Shown here: positions 56,201 through 64,000 of the stretch, in pieces
Numbering within the stretch: the stretch's first letter is position 1
Layout of the letters: every line of letters starts with the position of its first letter
NCBI GenBank assembly: GCA_037043455.1
Contig: JAWPHD010010256.1
Location: forward strand, 31,560 to 95,559
Length of the DNA: 64,000 bases
Direction: 5' to 3'
Origin: Cyrtodaria siliqua
Taxonomy: Eukaryota; Mollusca; Bivalvia; Adapedonta; Hiatellidae
Made by a program: the position numbers and the translations under genes
Notes under the pieces: generated by a model
What the model was told of the DNA's origin: nothing
Seen by the model: the letters and a program-made list of their open reading frames with translations, nothing else
Database searches by the model: none

Positions 56201-59200
56201 TTTATTTCAAAACACGAAGAAAAAAATCGACATGCAGGAGGGGACCCCCTCTCGCACCCACCCCACATTCTCGCGCGTTAAAAGCCACTATCCCTTAAAA
56301 AATTCCTGGGGAAGGCCCTGAATGCTATAAGGAATCACATACCAACGTTTGGTTGAGTTAAGACGAATATTTTAAGAGATATAGATATATACAACAGCTT
56401 ACACGCACACCTTCATCTGCTTTTATTGCACATTTTATAGACCATCACAATTTGGGTTCTATGGGAGCTCAGAATTTATAAAAGACAAAATAACCTTTGC
56501 AACCCTCAAGATAATGCTACATGGAAACCAATGCCCAAATTTTATTGAGCTAGGACTTTAAGAAAATTAGGAGATATCGACCTGTAAACACAGCTTAGAC
56601 GCTATAGTCGTTGTGAAATGGGGCATTGCACAGTTTAAGGGCTATCATGATTTGGGTTCCATGGGAGCCTAGGGATTATAGAACCAAAATTACTCATGCA
56701 GCCCTTAAGATAAATCTGTAAGGTAGCTTATGGTAAAAATATTAGGGCTGCAACAATACGGCAAAAAACGTATTGCAATACAGTGCAATATTCAGTGCAA
56801 TACCGTATGTACTGCAATATGTATTGCAATATGGCTGTAGACGCTCTTTAAGTAAAAACAGTTTGAAAACTACTTAGATCCAAGCCTTTTGTATTACGTT
56901 TTTTGTTTCAATAGGGTTTAGTATACACTTAGAACATAACGTGACACTAACATTTATTAACATTTTCAAACACTTGAAAAGAAGTTAAATAACTCTTGAT
57001 GCAGAAGTGGCAAACTTAGTCCATGTTTTTCATGAAAACAGGGACTGTATACAGAAAAAAAATATATATTGTATATATGTATATGAATAAAGTCCTGATG
57101 AAAATAAACATGTCAACCACTTTTCAATCAAGGCAAGATCGCTGGTCAGAGAGCATGTCTGAGATAACACAACTGTTCTAATTACCACATTTTTACCATA
57201 TTTACATTGATTTTATATGATTATGATCAATTATTCGCAATTTAATATCATTCACGGATGACGATCTTAAAATGACAAAAAGGACGCCACTAAACACATG
57301 CATTTGCTAGTTACTTTACTTCCTATTGCTACTTCGGAGGTGTATCAGAGGTCTTGTTTGCTGGTAAATTATATATTCTAATAAACTTTGAATGAATTTA
57401 AAATGATTTTGTTGGTAAAATACCGGTTTGACAAAACTGTACCGCGGTACAATATATTTGTATCTTGAACCGCAGTTTAGCGGTGTATCGGTAAACTGCT
57501 GTAGACCTACCAAATGTGGTTCACCTAGGACAAGAAATGTAAGAGATATAGACCTGTAAACATGGCTTACATGTGAAATACAACTCTATTATATACCTTT
57601 TTATTATATCAATAATATATACCTATTGTTTGGGGCGCTGGTTTCAGCCAAAGGTTTTTTGGACTTTTAAGATAAAATTAATCTACTACCTATATAAGTT
57701 ATATATCAGTGGAACAGACATTTTTAGTGGTAAATAAAAATACCTTACTTTTCAAAATCGGTTGAGAAATAAAAAATTTATGTGCGAAAGTTGATTTTGA
57801 TGGGTCATTTTCAATGCAAAATTCTGCTGCATGAAAAATTCAAAAAATATATTTTTTTAGATTTTTTATTCAAAAATAGTTTTAAATTGTTGGATATCAG
57901 TACATTAAGACACCCTGAAAGTTTTATAACAAAATATCAAGTTTTACTGAAGTTATTTGACATTTTGTAATTTTCTGCTGTCCCACCAACAAGGAATTTA
58001 CATAGGAAAAGCCCCATCAAAAAATCATTTTGGCTGTAAAATATTTATTTCTCAACTGATTTTCAAAAGTAAAGTAGTTTAATTTACCACTAAAAATGCC
58101 AGTTCTAATGATATATTAACTGATGAACGTATTATTTAAATTGCTCGAGTTACTGCAGAAAAACCTTTGGCTGAAACAAGCGCCCCAAACAATAGTATCT
58201 CCATTTTTCTTCAATGAAATACAAAACCCTGTATCACCTCTTTTCTGAATCCGTATCAGTATAGTACTATAAACAGATGTCTGTATCACTTTACTACATA
58301 CCTCGTATGATGTCAACGTCACCTACCTGTCGCCTACAAACTCTTCTATTATATGGTTCTATAATACTTTACAAGCCTTATTAAGGTATATAATAAAAAT
58401 ATCATAACTAGAGTAAGTGTTATCGAAGCTTTCATCACCTCTTATGGATATACCATATCTCCAGGATAAAGCCTCTCGTGAGATCCTGCAGATATGGCAT
58501 GTCCACTGGAGTTGATACAAACTTCCAGACCACTTTACTCTAGTAATAAACCTATTTTACAATAGCATTTTATGAATATTACAAACTTTTCAAGACTCAT
58601 TTTTGTTCAAATCCTGCTGTATCTCACTGTTTTTTGAATCATCTATGTGGCTTCATGAAAGGCGAAATAAAAATGTAAAATCGAAAACTGTTTTGTTACA
58701 TAAGAGGTGCCATACAGCAGAAGAATGCTGTGATTTACCTAAAACATTATTTGGGTAACAAAATACGAGCAGATCTGTTATCAAACCTGTCAATCAAATA
58801 ATCATTACCTTTGTATGGAAGGCTTGTTCAGAGTTGGCCTTGAATGTATTACAGTCATCAGCTATGGACACCTGTGGGTAAAGCCCACTACACAGGATTA
58901 TCTTCAGCAGATTGATGTCACGTAGGGTGAATCTCCGACTCTTGTTGGATGTCTCCTGTGAAAGAAAAGTATTGGAATTTATTCTAGAAAAAGTTGCTAA
59001 TTTGCAGAAAAAAAATTCTCCAAAAACATATACTTTTTGAAAAACCAGTAATGTGACCCAATAATACAGACAGGTATATAGGTAGGAGATCTGTATCATG
59101 CAGCATCAACCACTCTTTGGAACTACCAAATACAGACAGGTATACAGGTAGAAGATCTGCATCATGCAGTGTTTAAACATAGGTTAAACAATTTAGTATT

Positions 59201-62200
59201 AATAGTATTATTTTTTAAAGGGAATCAAGTTTTAAAACTTCTCATTACTAACTCTGACAAAAAATATAGCATACCCATTTTGCATATTAAGATAGCAGCA
59301 TAATTAAAGAAGGCATTGTGTTTGTGCTTTTTGTAACAGCATTTGTAATTGAATAGTTTAAAGAGTGTAGGGCTATTGGTGACTTAAGAACAAAACTTAC
59401 CTTCCCACTATTCAATGAAGTGTAATATGTAGGTCAAAACAGGTCAAGATGACCTACTTATGGTGGGAATTACATAGAAATGGAGCTAGTGAAACTAGAA
59501 CTATTATTGAAGGTGATGAATAGTTGTTGTTTTTTGTTGTTTTTTGTGGATTGGGATTTTTTTTCTTTAAATTGGAAAAAAAACTTGTTTTTCGCCATTG
59601 GGAAGGGGCCGTTATTCAGCCCTGTGGCACTCATTCATATGAAAAGCCCTGATGTCAGCAATAAGCATCTTGCCTATAAGGGCCATAACTTGAAAAAATA
59701 AAATACAGAGTTTTGGTAGAATTGAGACTTGACTTCTTAATGAGCAGTGGCGACGATATGAATGAGTAAAACTTTAATGCAACACTTTAACGTAAAATGT
59801 CTTAATTTAGAGTTTTAAAACAAATTAAGTGTTCATTTAGTGCAGTGTGGCGGCTGAAAAGACTCCCCATGATATGGATCAGTAGTGTTTTTATTCCTGG
59901 TCCTTTGGGGTTACTGAACCCTCGATACTCAATATATTGAAGTACTACTTATGTTGTGTCATAAAAAGCCAAAAAGACAATGCCTAAATAGGTGCCAGTC
60001 AAGGCTGGAAATTGATAATTAAAAAAAAATAATATATATATAATCTTCCTAATTATCAGATATTTAAGGCCCAGTTATTTCTTGATTGCACTTGAAATGG
60101 GATTCACTCACCTGAAGTTGATTTAAGTTGTGGGACAGTCGGAACTCCAGATCCTTTATGTCGGAATCTTTATCGTCTTCCTCCCCATCACTGATTGCGT
60201 AATCCTGCAAAGAAAGATTGTGACAGTGATCCTGAACACTTCATCACTGATTGTGTTCATGGTACACCATCGGTAGCTATCGGCGGGCATTGGTAATGAT
60301 CAGTTGCCGTTGTTAGTTATCGGTCTGCTGATGGGTAGCCAATCTTGCTGCGACTACACCTATGGTATCTTTGGTGGACTCGTTATGATCAAAGTTCAAA
60401 ATGGCAACAAAAATTATCTTCGAAACGGATATTGTTGAGAATGTAATCCCAGTGAATAGCAAGACGTACAAAGGAATCAAACTCAAATGTTTGGTTTGTA
60501 AGTAAAAAATAGCAGGTATCAACTGCCTTGCCATTTTGCTAATAAATTGGTAGCCAATGGCAACCTTGTGCTGCCGTTGGTACCATATATCAACCTTTAT
60601 ACAAGGATACTACCAATATCTGTTCAGAGTTTATTGGTTGCCAAAGTGGTAACCCATGGTGAACTGACATGGTTACCAATGGGAGAACCCTGAACGTACC
60701 CATTATGTTTAATAATCATTATTATCGAGGATGCAGTTTTCATGTCTGTTCATCTAATTCTATACCACAATGCTGACCCTATCAATGAACTATAATAACA
60801 TTCCTTCAGGCAAGCAGAAACCAGGATTCAACCCTAACTACAGACAGAGGTTTGTTGCTCCTAAGTTATGAGCTCTGACAGTAAAGGCTGTTCCAGAAAA
60901 AAAAACATAGTCGGGAGGGACTTACTTTCAACCCCACCACCTATAGATTTCAAGATCTGTTTCAGACACCAACCAACATATTTAAAAAACCAACCAAGTT
61001 AAAACTATGACAAAACAGACATCTAAGGGGTAGGTTGGTACCAGAACTGCAATGTTCTGCGAAATCAACTTATAAACCTTACCTCATCTTCCACTTTGAG
61101 AACTTTTCTCTTTTTGGAATCTTTCCTCTGGTCTCTTTTCAGTTCTCCCAGTCGTTTCCTCTCGCCGTGTTTCTGTCTGCGTTCATCACTGGACATGTAC
61201 TTCTGTGGGTTCTCAACCTTCTCTAAGAGGCCATGGTCCTGTAAGAATACCAAAGTATACTATTGTTTCATGCAGACTATTTTAAATTGTTCCTCTAGTC
61301 TACCTTCAAATCTATTAATCATTTTTTTATCATTTTTTTTTCTTCTTCTAACAGCGAAATATTGTTTGTATTGCACTAGACTAAAAATGATATTGTTGCA
61401 TACCAGATAAGGTTACACGTGCTTGAAAATCTTATCTCTTACACGAAAGATAAAAATCACGCCTCGCAACAAGGAAGTTGAAAATATCAACAAGCAGAAC
61501 TTGTTAAAACGTCAACTGATGACGGCTTCAACGCACAACCTGTCATTGGTATACAAACAAGAGGCCCGAGAGGGCCTGTAGACGCTCTATTTGTACGATG
61601 TGATTCAAAAACATAAACATGATAGAGGCCAACCCAAGAAACATGTTTCCTATATAAAACTCTATGTAAACTTTGGGTTATCGTGGCAGCCATTTTGAAT
61701 ATTTGACGACAACGAAAAACACAAACTTGATAGAGGCCAACAACAGGAACATGCATATGACATTTAACTAGAATGGAATAAATGGTAATGTCGTTTGATA
61801 AATGTCCTTAAATTTGACCGAAGTTTAGCCATGGTCATGGATGACTGGAGGCCCCAAAAACGCAAATCTGAGGGGGGACTAACCCAAATATCATTGTGAT
61901 TAAGTTTCACCGAAATCCTTCAAGCAGTTTCAGAGAAAATGTCATATTTAACGATTTCCTATATAACTCTATGTAAACTTTGGGTCGCCGGAGCGGCCAT
62001 TTTGATTATTTAACGATAACGAAAACCACAAACTTGATAGAGGCTAACCCAAAGAACATGTAAATGATATTTCACAAGAATGGAATAGTGGTTTCGGAGA
62101 TGTCGTTTGAAATTTCCTTAAATTTGACCTAGTTTTAGCCATGGCGGCCATCTTGGATGACTGACAGACGTGAAGAAAAAAAATTCTGAGAAGGACTATC

Positions 62201-64000
62201 CCAAATATCATTGTGATTAAGTTTCATCAAAATCCTTCAAGCGCTTTCAGAGATGTCATTTTTAAACTTTTCGTATATAACTTTTATGTAAATTTCGGGT
62301 CGCCGTGGCGGCCATTTTGATTATTCGAGGATAACGAAAAACATAAACTTAATAGAGGCAAACCCAAGGAACATGTATATGATATTTCAGTAGAATGGAA
62401 TCTGTGGTTTCGGAGATGTTTGAAATTTTACTTAAATTTGATCTACTTTTAGCCCTGGCGGCCATCTTGGATGACTGGTGGCCGCGAAAAAACACAAATC
62501 TGAGAGGGACTATCCCAAATATCATTGTGCTTAAGTTTCATCAAAATCTTTCAGGCAGTTTCAGAGAAGATGTAATTTTAAACCTTTTCCTATATAACTA
62601 TGTAAACTTTGGGTCGCCGTAGCGGCCATTTTGATTATTTGACGATAATGAAAAACATAAACTTGATAGAGGCTAACCCAAGGAACATGTATATGATATT
62701 TCACAAGAATGGAATAAGTGGTTTTGGAGATGTCGTTTGAAATTTACTTAAATTTGACCCTAGTTTTCGCTATGGCGGCCATCTTGGATGACTGGCGGCC
62801 GTGAAAAACACAAATCTGAGAGGAACTATCCCAAATATCATTGTGCTTAAGTTTCATCAAAATCTTTCAGGCGGTTTCAGAGAAGATGTAATTTTTAACC
62901 TTTTCCTATGTAACTCTATGTAAACTTTGGGTCGCCGTGGCGGCCATTTTAATTATTTGACGATAACGAAAAACACAAACTTGATAGAGGCTTACCCAAG
63001 GAACATGTGTATGATATTTCACAAGAATGGAATAAGTGCTTTCGGAGATGTCGTTTGAAATTTACTTAAATTTGACCCTAGTTTTCGCTATGGCTGCCAT
63101 CTTGGATGACTGGCCGCCGCGAAAAACACAAGTCTGAGAGGGGCCCTCCCAAGTAACATTGTGATGAAGTTTCATCAAAATCCTTCAAGCGGTTTCAGAG
63201 GAGATGTCGATTTTATAAAATTGCTAACAGACGGACAGACAGACGGACAGACGTAAAGTGATCGCATAAGCCCTCCTGGCCTTTGAATCAATATAGGGTA
63301 TTCGGTTTAGTTGGGAAATTTTAACTATTGGTATTACTGTTTAAATGGAACTTTGGCAGAAATAGTTAAACATTGTGTTGAAACACGAAAGATTCTTACA
63401 TTCTTCAGCATCAAAAACATCTTACCTTCATTGCTTGGACGTTTCATATTACTCTCGCAGTCACTGACTGAATGAATCGTGTTTTACATCATTTTCAGTA
63501 CATTTTAGGACATATATGAATTTTTGTATGAATGAATGGTGTTTTACGGCACGTCTACACATAAATAGGTCATATTGTGCGCAAAAACTGACGAAAGATG
63601 AAGAAATGAAGGATTAATTAAAAATTAATGTAAATATATCATGAATTTGTGTGTGTTGACAGCAGATCACCCACTTTTTCCTGCGTAGAACCCATACTGT
63701 ATACCTCCCTTTATCCGTATGAATTGACACTTTTTTACTTATAAGTCAAGCTCCCAGTTTGATTCAAACATGCAGATGTGAGAGGCGAGGAAGTTTCGAA
63801 TGCAACCTCTTTACCATTCTGGCCACGGAGTCATAAACAATATTCCATTAATAAATGAAGTATTACCGTATTGTGAATAGATCACCATATTGTGTACCTG
63901 CAGTAATTCTTTAAACTGTCGTTTGAGTTTGACCATTTCATAGAACCTCTGTTCCTCCAGACCCCGCTTCTTACACCATTTCCTTGTACCCCGTCCTTCA
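47092..64000 (-). CDS. DHX34: DHX34-like DEAH-box RNA helicase, C-terminal ~490 residues
   Basis: Eleven minus-strand exons: 63898-64000 (open at the window edge), 61083-61238, 60112-60204, 58809-58955, 53857-54005, 53114-53224, 52027-52148, 50227-50421, 49344-49437, 47854-48005 and 47092-47243. All junctions are GT-AG, phases agree throughout, and the frame ends at TAA 47092-47094. Recognition rests on [43 protein letters not shown] and [20 protein letters not shown], which match my memory of DHX34. The part here is the OB-fold region and C-terminal domain, ending in two Cys/His motifs. Known DHX34 binds UPF1 and SMG1 and promotes nonsense-mediated decay. The helicase core would lie to the right. 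No exon carries a stop, so the gene is probably functional. Introns are full of minisatellites and transposons. Confidence 0.85.
47345..47680. repeat. 66-bp minisatellite in DHX34 last intron
   Basis: About five copies of gggtgggtggtcaatttcaa plus aagtgatttccgaaatttgg and ttctttcaactcaattttgcatctat. The length is a multiple of three, so chance ORFs run through it. It does not touch an exon. Confidence 0.92.
47854..48005 (-). CDS. DHX34: DHX34 exon with C-x2-C-x13-H-x3-C motif
   Basis: Reads [20 protein letters not shown] then [20 protein letters not shown] and [10 protein letters not shown], ending AACGG|GTATGT. CPRC...HEAEC is a zinc-finger-like motif. Confidence 0.82.
48560..49255. repeat. 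~28-bp minisatellite in a DHX34 intron
   Basis: More than twenty copies of ctataggtaaccattggaag plus actttacc, with a non-repeat gap at about 48800-48900. It stops about 90 bp short of the exon at 49344-49437. Confidence 0.92.
49344..49437 (-). CDS. DHX34: DHX34 exon
   Basis: Reads [20 protein letters not shown] then [11 protein letters not shown], ending GGTTG|GTATGT. The joined codon with the next exon gives THGCLLDET. Confidence 0.8.
49951..50284 (-). repeat. 83-bp array copying an exon end and its splice donor
   Basis: Four units, each (minus strand) holding the last ~58 bp of exon 50227-50421, the GTAAGT donor and ~25 bp of intron. Unit starts (tcaatgttgtatttattata) are near 49952, 50036, 50119 and 50202. 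The right-most unit is the real exon end. All four donors read G|GTAAGTATAATA. Confidence 0.92.
50227..50421 (-). CDS. DHX34: DHX34 exon
   Basis: 65 codons: [40 protein letters not shown] and [20 protein letters not shown], ending GGTTTG|GTAAGT. Its last ~58 bp, donor and intron start are repeated as an 83-bp array (49951-50284). Confidence 0.85.
50507..50965. repeat. Inverted and direct copies of a ~170-bp unit
   Basis: The segment cgcaacgtgacaaagcaaat ... ctttgcttgg recurs in direct and inverted order (about 50530-50640, 50665-50760 and 50800-50960). Related copies lie at 54740-55010 in another intron. Non-coding. Confidence 0.7.
51420..51852. repeat. 30-bp minisatellite in a DHX34 intron
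   Basis: About fourteen copies of tggtcaattatgttttacta plus attttactgt, with a few truncated units. It reads as [10 protein letters not shown] by chance since 30 is a multiple of three. Confidence 0.95.
52027..52148 (-). CDS. DHX34: DHX34 exon
   Basis: Reads [20 protein letters not shown] then [20 protein letters not shown], ending GGAAG|GTAACT. Phase 2-to-1 joins fit both neighbours. Confidence 0.85.
52478..53113 (-). repeat. ~93-bp array copying an exon end and its splice donor
   Basis: The phrase ggtatcaatattgttggaga occurs near 52488, 52581, 52675, 52768, 52860, 52954, 53050 and, in the real exon, 53140. On the minus strand each unit copies the last ~60 bp of exon 53114-53224 and a GTATG donor or relic of it, then ~30 bp of intron. 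Two ~280-bp blocks (52480 and 52730 on) are themselves near copies. Confidence 0.9.
53114..53224 (-). CDS. DHX34: DHX34 exon
   Basis: Reads [20 protein letters not shown] then [17 protein letters not shown], ending ACCAG|GTATGT. The last ~60 bp and the donor are tandemly repeated downstream (52478-53113). Confidence 0.85.
53857..54005 (-). CDS. DHX34: DHX34 exon (OB fold)
   Basis: Reads [20 protein letters not shown], then a linker with [10 protein letters not shown] and [14 protein letters not shown], ending TTTGT|GTAAGT. The LHPTGVF motif follows FHTK as expected for the OB fold. Its first ~45 bp and acceptor are tandemly repeated upstream. Confidence 0.85.
54006..54145 (-). repeat. ~55-bp array copying an exon start and its splice acceptor
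   Basis: On the minus strand, two extra copies of TATTTCAG|AACAAGCCA plus ~35 coding bases lie upstream of exon 53857-54005. Acceptor positions are 54005 (real), 54060 and 54114, so units are 55 and 54 bp. A partial third copy reaches 54145. Confidence 0.9.
54200..54480. repeat. Short direct repeats (tgaccttgaccccagtgacc)
   Basis: Two or three irregular copies of a unit with tgaccttgacc, cagtgaccccaaatgcaatcc and cagaaact. Non-coding; common as simple dispersed repeats in mollusc-like genomes. Confidence 0.65.
55173..56320. mobile_element. 1148-bp CAGGGCC element with 5-bp target duplication
   Basis: Perfect 15-bp inverted ends CAGGGCCTTCCCCAG and CTGGGGAAGGCCCTG. AATGC flanks both sides (55168-55172 and 56321-56325), and the middle repeat copy shows the empty site aagataatgctac. 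The left arm has four ccgcgatccctta-like words. There is no ORF of note, so it is non-autonomous. Its CAGGGC end and 5-bp duplication match the element at 26984-27346. Confidence 0.88.
56753..57509. mobile_element. Probable hAT-like element with TAGGGCTGCAAC end
   Basis: Left end TAGGGCTGCAACAATACGG; right end approximately its complement (ccgttt-like ...ggtaaactgctgtagaccta). Comparison with the uninterrupted repeat at 56500-56600 indicates an insertion here. The arms hold gcaatac and taccgcggta words. No target duplication is clear and ends are diverged. Confidence 0.5.
57623..58195. mobile_element. 573-bp foldback element
   Basis: The ends are inverted copies over at least 35 bp (ctattgtttggggcgctggt... 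and ...caagcgccccaaacaatag), and the match continues in weaker form inward: gtggtaaataaaaatacc / taatttaccactaaaaat and ttttcaaaatcggttgagaa / ctcaactgattttcaaaag. It is non-coding and lies in a DHX34 intron. Confidence 0.8.
58809..58955 (-). CDS. DHX34: DHX34 exon (OB-fold start)
   Basis: Reads [40 protein letters not shown] and EQAFHTK before GTAATG. CSGLYPQ is a strong family marker in the OB-fold part of DEAH helicases. Confidence 0.88.
58956..60111. other. DHX34 intron, no feature
   Basis: AT-rich with no gene. A short duplication (tacagacaggtata...agatctg) occurs at about 59066 and 59130. Confidence 0.5.
60112..60204 (-). CDS. DHX34: DHX34 exon (acidic)
   Basis: 31 codons: [20 protein letters not shown] followed by [11 protein letters not shown], then GTGAGT. 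The acidic linker before the conserved LEFRL..NLNQLQ helix is typical here. Confidence 0.85.
60205..61082. other. DHX34 intron with a relic element end
   Basis: aaaggctgttccagaaaaaa at 60883 resembles the end of the 45111-45542 family, without a partner end. Words like ggtaaccaatgg repeat near 60540-60690. No gene. Confidence 0.45.
61083..61238 (-). CDS. DHX34: DHX34 exon
   Basis: 52 codons, phase 0 at both ends: [20 protein letters not shown], then a Lys/Arg-rich coiled stretch ending [11 protein letters not shown] before GTAAGG. The acceptor is TTCTTACAG. Confidence 0.85.
61557..63300. repeat. ~315-bp tandem array, second family
   Basis: Five to six units with ctttgggtcgccgtggcgg, aacttgatagaggctaaccc, tatgatatttcacaagaatgg and aagtttcatcaaaatccttc blocks, spaced about 310-320 bp. 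It starts gaggcccgagagggcctgta and ends with gacagacggacagacg and taagccctcctggcctttga. The plan (ggccatctt core, catgaaa/catcaaaatcc block, GACG tail) parallels the array at 1-2955, although most bases differ. It fills a DHX34 intron. Confidence 0.88.
63301..63897. other. DHX34 intron, no feature
   Basis: AT-rich; a short duplicated phrase tgaatgaatcgtgttttac / tgaatgaatggtgttttac occurs near 63470 and 63530. No gene. Confidence 0.5.
63898..64000 (-). CDS. DHX34: DHX34 exon (5'-most in window, partial)
   Basis: Reads [20 protein letters not shown] then [14 protein letters not shown], ending CTGCAG|GTACAC. It is a charged helical region after the helicase core. Its start lies beyond the window. 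Confidence 0.85.

Larger units (their letters stand above)
55068..57600. repeat. Three diverged ~250-bp repeats hosting two insertions
   Basis: The phrase ttgggttctatgggagc and the following aataatgc...gagatatagacctgtaaaca recur at about 55108, 56452 and 56650. The first copy is split by the element at 55173-56320, the third by the one at 56753-57509. The uninterrupted middle copy serves as an empty-site reference for both. Confidence 0.75.

Noticed and set aside
1..64000. Possible bacterial contaminant or viral contig
   Set aside because: Introns, transposon types, AT-rich spacers and a spliced DHX34 are all consistent with an animal nuclear genome; no viral or bacterial gene cluster is present.

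Overview
The window looks like gene-poor, transposon-rich metazoan nuclear DNA, most probably from a bivalve mollusc. The signs are AT-rich intergenic DNA, GT-AG introns, ~315-bp tandem repeats carrying ATGGCGGCCATCTTG-like cores and GACG tails, and decayed ORFs of transposase families common in mollusc genomes. Species placement is an inference; nothing here names the species. No prokaryotic genes, rRNA, tRNA or CRISPR arrays were seen.

Only one host gene is read with confidence: the 3' part of a DHX34-like DEAH-box RNA helicase on the minus strand (47092-64000). Eleven exons join in one frame at GT-AG sites and give about 490 C-terminal residues; the 5' part, including the helicase core, lies beyond the right edge. 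Its introns hold at least seven minisatellites, and three of these overlap an exon edge and copy its splice site.

Layout. 1-2955: ~319-bp tandem array. 3196-4738: hAT-like element with a ZNF862-type zinc-finger relic. 5112-8191: HECT ubiquitin-ligase gene fragments in two copies. 8399-9141: small inverted-repeat elements. 9945-14212 and 14982-17686: two related piggyBac elements with TTAA target sites; the first is interrupted by a 1.9-kb insertion bounded by 452-bp direct repeats. 18140-20640: repeat remnants, a 60-base C tract and a nested inverted-repeat element. 20751-23204: ParB-like ORF relic (copied again at 28272) and a THAP/DDE transposase relic. 23797-24819: BEN-domain exon amplified with a 39-bp minisatellite. 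26402-28070: pogo/Tigger-like transposase broken by a CAGGGC element. 29905-31839: duplicated exon with 35-bp minisatellites. 33042-34760: Kolobok-like transposase. 35099-38124: Crypton-like tyrosine recombinase remnants. 38652-44190: several decayed ORFs, a ~950-bp duplication, an RS-rich repeat array and a TNP2/EnSpm-like scrap. 45111-45542: short inverted-repeat element carrying an apparent captured first exon. 47092-64000: DHX34 with nested elements and a second ~315-bp array (61557-63300).

Apart from DHX34, the ORFs are fragments of selfish elements broken by stops and frameshifts, and I see no sign that they work together. All family names come from motif recognition by eye without database searches.
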